From positions 35,766,501-35,830,500 of the forward strand of contig CM060070.1 in NCBI GenBank assembly GCA_030533445.1: a DNA stretch of 64,000 nucleotides. Reading direction: 5' to 3'. Positions 42,650 to 54,300 of this stretch are shown here, piece after piece. A program made the position numbers and the translations under genes. This DNA is from Cyprinodon diabolis (taxonomy: Eukaryota; Chordata; Actinopteri; Cyprinodontiformes; Cyprinodontidae). A model generated the notes under the pieces. It saw only the letters and a list, made by a program, of their open reading frames with translations, ran no database searches and had not been told where the DNA came from. Positions within the stretch are counted from its first letter, which is position 1; the number at the start of each line of letters is the position of its first letter.

Positions 42650-42812
42650 TGTACTCGTCGTCCTCTGCTTATCCTTGAACAGCTCGTGGGGGCAGCATTC
42701 TTAGCAGACGTGCCTTGAACAGCTCCGGCGGGAGGCACCAGGGGGCATGATGTCAAACCAACTCAGCTGGCTCCTTTCTGGAGCAGAGGTTCCTCTACTC
42801 GGATGGGCAGAT
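42650..42812 (-). repeat. Non-LTR retroelement 3'-end fragment
   Basis: Minus strand carries GGAGCCAGCTGAGTTGG, ATGCCCCCTGGTGCCTCCCG, GAGCTGTTCAAGGCACGTC and AGGATAAGCAGAGGACGACG, a motif order seen in common fish retroelement 3' ends (recalled, family not certain). Confidence 0.45.
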
Positions 42813-43232
42813 ATCAAACGTACAACCGCTGCTTTTCGTTTTTTGCCTTTCTTCTATTCTTCGGTTGGCGAACAAACGCAACTATCTAGTAAAGAGTGTA
42901 ACAGCCTCGTCAGGGGTTGTTGAGCCAAATTTGTAAATTTTTCATTTGTACTTTATGCAAAGTTTGAACTTATTAATTCATATTTGAAAACTGAAAAAAA
43001 ATAATGAAACCATTTTTTGGGATTTACTTAATCATATATAGTTACTTTAGCAAAGTTTCATGTTAGCATGGTAGGACATAAAACAATTAAATAAATGCCA
43101 AAACGGTTGAATTATTTTTTGGATGATGTTGGATCATTTTAGGGATAATTGTATATATGGTAACGCCTAAACAGGGCGGATAAATTATGCCTTATATTAG
43201 ATTAGCACTTCTGCTAGATATCTGAGGTCGCT

Positions 43233-43238
43233 TTTATT
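43233..43238 (-). terminator. Candidate adamts10 polyadenylation signal
   Basis: Minus strand AATAAA about 970 nt after the adamts10 stop codon. First canonical hexamer found downstream of the stop; the 3' UTR would run from 44211 to about 43215. Position only; no transcript support. Confidence 0.3.
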
Positions 43239-44211
43239 CCCTGCTGGCAGAGCTGTCTAACTGCGGCTCACTGTGCTCTGTGTTTCCACTTAATATTTGC
43301 ACCTTTATGCATATGTGGGAAAAAAAAGTGAAAAAAACTTTACAACCAGGCTGCAATGAGTGAAATCTGATAATGACTGATAGGAACCTCTTTCTGAAGC
43401 TGCCAAAGTCTGCAGCCAAAACACAACTCAACATCCTATCGTACGGAAACGTTTTCTGTCAAACCCTACAGCATATAACTATATAGGAGTTGCAGAGGTG
43501 ATAATCTGTAGGGAAACTATCCAAGACAGCAAGACTGCGGCATGTCCCACAACTTCCACATCAAGTCAAATAACGGTTCAAGAAACAAAATGTACACAAG
43601 TCCTGTGAGTGCTGAGACTCTTTGTGCAACTTGACTCTGCTCATTCTACTTAATACCTGCGAGGGCTTGGAGGTTAGACTAATATGTAAAAAAAAAATGA
43701 AAATTAATAATATAAAAGTCAATTAAGAGAAAAGAAAATCATAGGAGCTATTCTTTTCTGGGCATAATAATTAAAAAAGTGGAAGTTTAAAAAACCGAAC
43801 AGACTACACATTTAGGCTCCTCGTGAAAAACTAATGAATCTTAAGAATACTGCAGTCAGTCCTGGAGCCAGAGTAGAACATATAGCACCAAAATTTTACA
43901 AGAAAGTTTGGAGAAAACAGATAAAGATAGATAAAGAAAGATGATGGAGGACAGCTCCGGCCTCCTTCCTCTCCAGGTGACAGAGAATCCACCCTCTCCT
44001 CCAGTGGAAGATGTTTAGTCCAGAGGTTTCAGATCCAGGTTATCAATGAGGAGAACAAAAACCTCCTCTTTGTAACTTCAGCGTGTCCGTTTGCCAGCTT
44101 AAAAAAACGTATCCAAGCTTGAAGTGACAGAGAGATGGCGACGGCTACTGCAGCAAGGCTCAGTGGAAAAGGTTCAGTCTTACTGTTTGACCTCCAACAG
44201 CCGCAGCAGCG

Positions 44212-44321
44212 TCAGTGTCCCTGACAGGTCTTACAGCACATCTGTCTGAAATACGGTCGGTTGCAGAACTTGAACCTGAGCACCAGGGGGCAGTATGCCA
44301 CAGTGCTCACGTCTTTACATT
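44212..44321 (-). CDS. adamts10: adamts10 last coding exon (PLAC domain, stop)
   Basis: Encodes [20 protein letters not shown] then [15 protein letters not shown] and a TGA at 44212-44214. Six cysteines in the PLAC pattern. Opens with AA completing a Glu codon from the previous exon. Acceptor CTGCAG. Confidence 0.94.
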
Positions 44322-45353
44322 CTGCAGAGACAAAGAAGGAGAAGCACAGCTTTGATCATGTTTGGGGCCATGTTGGTGAAATCATTTTAACATAAGTTCT
44401 ACATTAGTTGATCCATTACTGCTTTTTTTTAGTTAGCAGAGCAAAATACCAGTTTTATAAATATTCTATTGATTTCAGTTTATTTCTATAGCGCCAATTC
44501 ACAACACATCATCTCAAGGTACTTTACAGAGACAACCCAAGCAAGGGAATTGATTCAAAGTTTTTTATCTAAGGAAAACCAGTTGATTGCATCAACTCAT
44601 TGAGTCGAAGCCAATCCCTCACATTAAGCATGCTTGCAGCGACATTAGGGAGGAAAAACTCCCTTTTAACAGGAAGAAACCTCCATCAATACCAGGCTCA
44701 GTGTGAGAGTCCATCTGCTGAGGCCCACTGGGGTTCAAGGAGACAGAAGCAGACATGTAGAAAAAAGTAGAGATAAAAAAAGGGCAACTGTCAACCAGCT
44801 CCACAGGCGGCACACAGGAAACACAGCCAGGCAGGATGCTTCCTATCATCAGTTCATTTAGCATAGGGATGTCCAAATGTTCCTACACAGTCCAACTCAT
44901 GTTCATATCTTCAGATTTTTGTAATTGAGACATTAATTTGTTTGGACTCGTGGTCCCAGATTGACGAGCATCACCTATCGTGGTTTTCGTCAGATAATGA
45001 CGTCTGTAAGGCTGAAGGATGTCCAGATTCCGCACAGAAGTTTGTGGCTCCTTTTCTACTCTGGATCGTCTTCTTTTTGTTCACAACTGTGAGAAGTGAA
45101 GGAAGAGTAGCTGCAGCTGTGCTTGAAGGTCTTCATACCCTCCCATTAAAGGAAATGATAAATTCCCACTAGTAACTGAGAAAGAGTATTAATAAATAAA
45201 AATGTCCTAAATTATAATTTAGTTAAATAAATTATTGACTTAAAATTTTTGCTTAAAAAATAACTCTAAAACAAAAAAATGTCCCAGACAAATTAAAGTA
45301 GCTTTCTAATGAAAACCAACAAATGAACATTACAGAAAAAAACCCTGATTTGC

Positions 45354-45399
<46 letters not shown>

Positions 45400-48300
45400 A
45401 GCTTTCGTATATGGATGCACTGTATATACTGTATATATATATCCTATGCACATTTTTCTTCCTTTGGTACGCTCTTCTCCTTTGACTATTTGAGATGATG
45501 TAACATGCACATTTCTCCACTGTGAGATCAATAAGGTCAATCAATCAATCAATGAATCAATCAATCAATAATCCAGCATTATACAGTGGATGGTAAATTT
45601 TTATTTTATTCTTTTAAATGGAAGGGTATGTGTTTCAGGCACAACTGCATGAGCCTTAATCTGCAATATTTGGACAAACCCCTTTCCTTTCTGGGTGTGA
45701 GTTGAAATTATTGCTATAACCCCTGAATGAGCCAAGATTACTCCCTCACTACAGCTAGAATATGATGGCTTCAGCATTAAGGAAAGTAGTGCACCCTTGA
45801 AAATGATTGAAAGATTGAAGACTAAACAATTATTTAGTCAGATTAATAATATTTTTAATTTGTTAATAAGATCCGGTAACTATTATCACCTGCTGCATTG
45901 CAATAAAAAAAAAACATTTTGAGTACTGGGATCCCTCAAGCTTGTGTACTCAGTCCCCTTCACACCATTAACACACGATCGTGCAGCCAAACTTAAGGAA
46001 ACCCTAACTATAAAATTCTATGGATCATATGGAACAATGAGAATACCAACCTTAGACTTAGTGTGTGATAAATGAAAAAAGATGAAAATATATTTCCTGT
46101 GGTAAAAATGTCGGCTCACATCGCTCTGCATTAGCACACGAAAAGCAGAACCATTAAACGCTGTCTACTTAAAGGGGAACAACATTTTTTTTTTACATTG
46201 GGCCCTTGATTTTACGTTATTACATCATGTTCTACTCACCCATATGAGTCTTGTGTCATTTGGAGCCGTTCTGAAGATATTCCGTTAGGTTATATCCAAG
46301 TAACGATTTAAAGGCACAAACTAAACTGTTTGTAATTTATCATTTATGGTACACCAGCATTCATAACATGTAGGCGAATCACTGTCCCCCAGACATCCAC
46401 GGTTATATTTTTTATATTTATATTTTTTAAAAACAACTGAAAGATAGAGAAGATTACCAGCAGTGAAATTTGTCCTCTGACCTTCTGGATTCTCTGTATT
46501 AATAGGCAGACTGGGGTCACATTTGCTCTTGCACTGCTGCATAGCTGCGGGCCGCTGGTGCTCCAGACACTCGTTGGATGGCTGGCCAGTGTGGCTGAGA
46601 CACTGCACCGAACGCATCTCCTGTCCCAGACCGCACCTGGCAGAGCACTGAACCACAAGAACCCCTTTAATACACAAACATCACTCCCAGATCTGAGGCA
46701 CAACAAAACATTTTAGGAGCTGGACTTATTTCTAAACATTTTCTAGGAGTCAATTTAAGAGATAAAAGCTTGTTTATAAGAACATAAATACTGCAGTTAT
46801 TTTTGGCATTCAAGTGAGCAATCAGAGAGAATATTCTACAGCTATTTTTTGGTTAACTTTTATTTATAAGACATTATTTTGACTGCTTCTGGCTTTTATC
46901 TGTACTGCAATCACACATGTCGACTTATGCTGCTTCTTTCTGTCCCTTTTGCTCTAAAGACACTAAAAGTTCTTGCGTCTGATTCAAAAACATGTTCCTG
47001 TTTTTCATCCTTTGTTTCTTTTCTTTTAACTATGCAACTAGAGTTTTATTTGTTGCTGCCTCTTGAAAAAAAAGATTTCAATCTAAATGGCACTATCATG
47101 GTTAGACATAAAAAATATTAAACATTTTTTAGCTTACCACAATAATATATTGCATGAAAATGAAAGTAAACTAATCATTTTATTGCTTTTAAAAAAGAAA
47201 ACATGTCTTTTAATGCTTGCTACACATGTCTTTAGTTTATACGCTGACATTTGTATGCTAAAAGAGAATCTAATAAGCATAATGTCGTCCACATTAAAAA
47301 TAATCTGTCTTCTGTACCTTAGTGACAAGTTGCAGTAACTTTTTTGTGTGTTTTTGGTTTGTATTAAATACAAAGGTTTTCTTTTTCAGTTTTTGGGGCA
47401 TATTTGAGGAGTTCTGCCAGCAAATAGCGTGTTTTAGAGTCTGTCTAATCCAGTTAAGGATTATTCATTTTAAGTTTTTTTCCCTAAAAGCTAACATACA
47501 AACACTTCCTTTTTTCATTATGTTCTCTTAAAGCAACAGTGCAGTATTGATGCGCTCTGATTGGCTTTTGGCCCTGAGCAGAGTTCCTGTTATTTCAGAC
47601 TTTTCCTAGAAAGCTATTTTAAACAATGGTTTCCTTAGAAAAGATAATGTAAGCAATGCAATTGTAAACATGACTCTTCAGGCTACTTGGTTCAAATTAC
47701 CCCAAATAAATAGAAAGAACATCAGATTAATTAGTTATGAAGTCTTTAGTTTGATTCTTATGGAGTGAATATTGTTCTGTTATCGGTGCAAGAAAAAAAA
47801 CATGTTAAGGAGATAGACGTTTGAAAAAAATATCATGAACTTGGAAAAAAGTTTTAATAAAAAAAAAAAAAGAAGAAGGAAATGAGAGTAGTTTTGCTTT
47901 TTTCTCAGATTTTATTTAAATCATTTGGTCAAAATGTTTAGATTCACATTTTTAGGCAGGTTTGATATTTTATGTTTCTCCCCAAAAAAATATAATTTGC
48001 AGATTTATTATTTTTTAAACTTTATTTTTCAGACTGAGTTTTAAATATTGCATTCTTTTCTAATTGTACTTGACAGATTCCTTTCTCTTCACTTCAAGCC
48101 CAATACAAACCTTAAATCTTGATCAGTGTTGTATAGATAGATGTCTAGACAGTTAAATAATTCATTAAAAGGTCTAAACATCTGAAAACATTGAAAATCT
48201 GCAATGTTTTGGTGTGTGGTTTGACAAGTGAGTTGCAATATAATTACATAGATGTGATAAAGTTTCTTGTTTATAATAAAATAAAAATAAAATGATTTGG

Positions 48301-51300
48301 CTTTTAATTTCTTGCACATTGACAGACTTCAATTGGCTATTAAATAGGTATGAAGCTGTAAAATAATGCTTTTCAAGCAACTAAACAAAACTAAATACTT
48401 ACTTTGCAAAAGAATTAAACTACGGAAGAGGATTAGGGCCACTGGAAAAAAAAAAGTTAACTGATTTTTTTTATTTTATTTCAGTACAGTATGGGAAAAA
48501 AGTCAGAATTCTGACTTTTTTCTCAGAATTCTGACTTTAATCTCAGAATTCTGACTTTAATCACAGAATTCTGACTTTTTTCTCAGAATTCTGACTTTAA
48601 TCTCAGAATTCTGACTTTAATCACAGAATTCTGACTTTTTTCTCAGAATTCTGACTTTAATCTCAGAATTCTGACTTTAATCACAGAATTCTGACTTTTT
48701 TCTCAGAATTCTGACTTTAATCTCAGAATTCTGACTTTAATCACAGAATTCTGACTTTAATCTCAGAATTCTGACTTTAATCTCAGAATTCTGACTTTTT
48801 TCTCAGAATTCTGACTTTAATCTCAGAATTCTGACTTTTTTCTCAGAATTCTGACTTTAATCTCATAATTCTGACTTTTTTCTCAGAATTCTGACTTTAA
48901 TCACAGAATTCTGACTTTAATCTCAGAATTCTGAGTTTTTTGTCAGAATTCTGACTTTTTTAATTGTCAGAATTCAGTCAGAATTCTGAGATTAAAGTCA
49001 GAATTCTGACAAAGTTAACTGATTTTTAAATTTTATTTCAGTTTAACATGGGAAAAAAGTCAGAATTCTGACTTTTTTTCTCAGAATTCTGACTTTTTTC
49101 CCATGTTAAACTGAAATAAAATTTAAAAATCAGTTAACTTTGTTTTTTTTTCAGTGGCCCTAATCCTCCCCGTATTAAACAGTGTTATAGTATTCCAACA
49201 AAAAACCCTAAGAGGACTGTATGATCGCAGGATATTTGTGTCATTGTAGCTCTTAGAAAATAAAGAAGGTGTTGATTAAAGCTGTCATTCAGTGTTAAGA
49301 TGAAGTGAAGAGCTTCTTTAAATTCCAGCTTCTAACAGACAATAAAATCTTTGTTTTCCGAAGCATAATTAGCAAATTACAGCAACATTAATTAGAGTGT
49401 TTAATATGCAAATGATCCCACAAGTCATACATTTATTGGGTTCAGGTATAATGGAGAGAAACAAAATCCCCTACTGGTAGTTGGTGGTGATAAGCGGAGT
49501 GTATTCAGGAGCATCATTGCCAGTCTTTGAATCAGGAGCATGAAGTAGGTTCACTGACGGCACCCTGATATATTGGATGTATTAACCACAAGAATTCAAG
49601 ATGTCTGAAAGGAAACCAATACCAGCTTTTAAGCACAAACACCACCTGTTAGCCACACGGTGGTGGAGGTGTTTCTTTTGCACACGGAGGTGTGATTATT
49701 TTGTCTGGTTCTGCAGCCTCTGGACATGGATTCCTCATCTATAAACTTATCTATATAACAAAGTATTTCAATTATGCATGTTTGGTCATGTGTTTCAAGA
49801 AACTGAGGTGAAGCCCAGTTGAGGAGACAACATACAATGATTCTCATAAAGGGTTTAAAAACATATCGAATGAGAAAACAGAAGAAATCTAGTATAGTTA
49901 TGGCCTATTGAAAGATTGGACCTGATAGTTTTGCTGTGGAACATTTCAGAAATCATAGACTCAAATCTTAATTCAGAGAAAACAGGTTTTAAACAAAAAA
50001 ATGATCCAACATCCCTCTGTAACAATATCAGAGGTGAAGTTAAAGTTCCTCCTGCCTAATGTGCTTCTAAAACTACTCAACGATAAAGTGAGGCAAATTA
50101 GAGTCTTTACATGCAAGCTTATATTTTAGTTTAATAATAATAATTAAAACTTTCTAAAAACCTGTGGTATCATTTATAAAGCTTGTATTCTCACAAAACA
50201 GGGACTTAAACTTGCTTTAGTCACTTTCCAGACAAAGGTTGTGATCTATAAAAATCAAACTTGGTGTAAAAGAGTGCAAACCCTCACGCTCACTTCACCT
50301 GTGTGCCGGGTATACGGGTCCTTCTCAATATATTAGCATGTTGTGATAAAGTTAATTATTTTCCATAATGTAATGATAAAACTTCATCGCACACTAACTG
50401 AAATATTTTCTGTCTTCTGTTGTCTTCATACGGATGATTTTGGCATACAGCTCATGAAAACGCAAAATTCCTATCTCACAAAATTAGCAAATTTTCTTCT
50501 GACCAATAAAAGAAAAGTGTTCTTGATACAAAAAAAGTCAAACTTCAAATAATTACGTGTAGTTATGCACTCAATACTTGGTAAGGAATCCTTTTGCAGA
50601 AATGACTGCTTCAATGCGGCGTGGCATGGAGGCAATCAGCCTGTGGCACTGCTGAGGTGTTATGGAGGCCCAGGATGCTTCGATAGCGGCCTTTAGCTCA
50701 TCAATGTTGGGTTTTGCGTCTCTCAACTTTCTCTTCTCAATATCCCACAGATTCTCTATGGGGTTCAGGTCAGGAGAGTTGGCAGGCCAATTGAGCACAG
50801 TGATACCATGGTCAGTGAACCATTTTCCAGTGGTTTTGGCACTGTGAGCAGGTGCCAGGTCGTGCTGAAAATGAAATCTTCATCTCCATAAAGCTTCTCA
50901 GCAGATGGAAGCATGAAGTGCTCCAAAATCTCCTCATAGCTAGCTGCATTGACCCTGCCCTTGATAAAACGCAGTGGACCAACACCAGCAGCTGACATGG
51001 CGCCCCAGACCATCCCTGACTGTGGGTACTTGACACTGGACTTCTGGGATTCTGGCATTTCCTTTTCCCCATTCTTTCTCCAGACTCTGGCACCTTGATT
51101 TTCAAATAACAAGCAAAACTGAGCAACAGTCCAGTGCTGCTTCTCTGTAGCCCAGGTCAGGCTCCTCTACCACCGTTTCTGGTTCTAAAGTGTCTTGACC
51201 TGGGGAATGCAGCACCTGTAGCCCATTTCCTGCACACGCCTGTGCACAGCGGCTCTGGATGTTTCTACTCCAGACTCACACCACTGCTTCCACAGGTCCC

Positions 51301-54300
51301 CCAAGCTCTGGAATCGGCCCTTCTCCACAATCTTCCTCAGGGTCCGGTCGACTCTTTGTTGTGCAGCGTTTTCTGCCACACCTTGTCCTTCCCACTGAGG
51401 TGCCTTGATGCAGCACTCTGGGAACAGCCTATTGGTTCAGAAATATCTTTCTGTGTCATACCCTCTTGCTTGAGGGTGTCAATGATAGCCTTCTGGACAG
51501 CAGTCAGATCGGCAGTCTTACCCATGATTGAACCAGGCTGGGAGTTTTAAAGGCCTCAGGAATCTTTTGCAGGTGTTTAGAGTTAATTTGTTGATTCAGA
51601 CAAATACTGTAGGTGCATAGCTCGTTTAGAGACCTTTTTCATGATATGCTAAGTTTGTGAGATAGGAATTTTGGGTTTTCACAAGTTGTATGCCATGTAT
51701 GACGAGGTCTTGACCAAATTTTGTAAAAAACAACAACTTAGGATTGAAAAGATAAAATGTAAGAAATACATATGAATAAAAAAAAAAAACTAAGTCTGAG
51801 AAAAGAGTAAAGTCAATCTCAAAGTCTCTTTGTTAAAGAATATTTTTCATAGTTTGTTTTCTAGATTCCATTTTTTTTTCCCATTTTCATTAACAAAATG
51901 TGCTCTTTGTACAACAATAATGGAGCAAAATCCATACATGTTAATTGATGATAAACGTTTCATAAATGACACCCCTGATAGTTTCGATCATGTTCTGATC
52001 GGTAAAGCCTAGGATCAAAAGGTGTCCTTTTTCATTGTGACATCACTGCACTAATCATCACATTACACAAAGGATAAAAGACATGTCTGGTGTCTTACCT
52101 CCCCCCATGGACCTGTGACCCACTGAGGTGGAGGGCAGCGCTGCAGGTTACAGCGCACCCTGGAGGTGGGTCGGCCATATTTGGGACACTTTGAGTCTGG
52201 CAACGTGTCGCCGCTCTCTCCGCTCTTACACAACACCACACGGTGTCTGTAGCCAGGACCACAACTGGGTGTGCACTGCACACAGAAAGGGGAAAACTAT
52301 ATTTAAAACATCAGACAGCCTGGTGGGGAGCTTGGAAGGTGCTAATCCTAATCTGCTCAGCAGAGGGCAGCAGGTGCAAGAGAAACAAAGATCCTGTGGA
52401 GTTTTTGTAGAACAACTTGATATCATTACTCCTATGTAAGTGCCACTGCTGCATGATAAGATGCTTCATACACAAGAAAATCTATTATAACTAAGAAAGA
52501 ATGACTAAAGGAAATTTTAGCTACACAAAATAAGGACAATTATGGAAGAAAAACAGTCTCAATGTAATCTCCCTTTCTTTGTACACCAAATCTTAAACAC
52601 TGAATTTTTTTAACACCATATTTTAAACGCTGATTTTTTTTACACATTGAATTCCTTATACTGAATTTATATCAGGTAAAAATTTGCCTGCAAAAAATTC
52701 TGCTGCAAATGTCTTGACCTTTTGGTGAACTCAAACCAAAGGAATCGACACTAGATGCAGTCGAGCAGCTTCTAGCAAATGAAATGAGCTCAGGTGACAC
52801 AACACTTGAGCATAGCTTTGTTCCAGGCTGAATGAAGCTGAATGAGGAGTTTTTCTTGTTAAATAGATATGATTACAAAACATCAGGTAGCTACTAATAG
52901 ACTACCATTAGAATTATTCATCTAATCGAATTGGGTGAAATAACAGAGCCGATCACAGCAAGGGCAGCACCCTTGTCTGCCGAGGCTCTTGTTTTGATCC
53001 GGAAGATGCAGCCAGTGGCAAACTTCTTTTTTTTTCTGACCAAATGAGCTAATTTCATTGGCTAGAAGCTGCTCGACTGGATCGAGTGTAGATTGCTTTG
53101 GCTTGAGTTCACCCAAAGGTCAACACATTAGAATTATTTTTGCAGGCAATTTTTTTGCATCTGATAAAAATTTTCACCAGATAAAAATTCAGTTTGAGGA
53201 ATTCAATGTGTAAGAAAATTCAGCTTTTAAAATTCGATTTGTACAAAAAAGGCAGATTTAAATGAGACTGTTTTACTTCCATAAACTATTCCCTAAGAAT
53301 ACCAAAGGAGTTCACATTAAACATGAATCGATTGAATCTAATATTCTCTGACAGATCATGTGTTTGTCTTATCTCAATATTTATCATGATTTCCATTAAG
53401 TTACTTAGGTTTGACTTCTCCAGACAGCTGTGCTTTCTTGTGGTGAACTTTAATCAAGTAACAACAAATAGAGAAATGTAAAGCATGCATTAAAAACACT
53501 GTTTGTACCTCAGACCAATCCAAAGCCATCCACTCCGGAGGGCAGCTGTGGTTGCTGCAGGGCTCTGTAAACGACGGGCGAGGGGAGCTGCAGGCCAAGT
53601 CATCCAGGACCTTCTCCTCCATCACAGAAATCCTCCTTTTACACAACACCTCCCGAGTCCGCAGGCCGCCGTTACAGCTGCGGCTGCAGTCTGACCACTC
53701 TCCTGTCCACCAGCTGGAAGCAGAGAAAAGCCTGCTGTTTGTTTTTAACATCCTCCTCGCATGCAGCAGTCACATACAGCATAGATGCACGAAAGGTTTC
53801 TAGTTCCCTCTCATGCAGTGAGGAAGCCACCAGCACTCACTTTGGAGAGCACGGCTCAGTGTTGCAGGATCTCCTCTTCTCTTTGGGTTTGCTCTTCTTG
53901 TCACAGAAGTGATTGTAGACGACTGAAAGATCCGACTGCCGTTTACACACAACCTGCTGGATCTGGACACCTGATCACAGGGTGGAAAAGAAAGGAGAAA
54001 AATTACAATTCCATCTCAAAAGTATTGAGAAACATTAAGAGTTTTTACATTACAAACCCACACTTCACAGTAAAACACAGTAATATTTCCCCCCTTTCTA
54101 GGTAAAGCGTTGAGTGACAAGAAACCAAAAGATATTGAGTGTATACAAAAATAAATTAAATTCAGTACAGCTCTCAAGACATTTTCACTTTTAAAGAGCA
54201 GCAGTGATAAAAAGTAAGCTTCTTTTTTTTTTTTTAACCCCATTATATGCACATTCAGCTAATGGGTCAGAGAAGGTGAAATAAAAACTACTTAAACAAG

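Larger units (their letters stand above)
33681..43219. other. Intergenic region between adamts10 (3' end) and myo1f (5' end)
   Basis: About 9.5 kb without a host gene. Contents: dispersed repeat (34905-35065), intact Tc1 element (35528-36775), L2 tail (38055-38287), (AAT)n, decayed Tc1 (38883-40440), compound microsatellite (40479-40548), a TIR miniature element (41985-42372) and a retroelement 3' fragment (42650-42812). The short frame at 33901-34086 lies in a GC-richer patch but matches nothing known. Confidence 0.6.
44322..46481. other. adamts10 last intron
   Basis: Holds an L2 tail (44476-44790), (TA)n (45357-45388) and (CAAT)n (45537-45571) microsatellites. Around 46155-46320 there is a less AT-rich patch starting TTAAAGGGGAAC that looks like one end of a transposon, without a partner. 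Confidence 0.6.
46648..52098. other. adamts10 intron with minisatellite element and decayed Tc1
   Basis: No exon recognised in 5.4 kb. Main structures are the palindromic minisatellite element (48421-49174) and a Tc1 copy (50315-51694). 46700-48400 is AT-rich with nothing recognised. Confidence 0.65.

Noticed and set aside
48502..49010. Regular direct repeats that could be mistaken for a CRISPR-type array
   Set aside because: The units are contiguous without unique spacers, and the setting is a eukaryotic intron.
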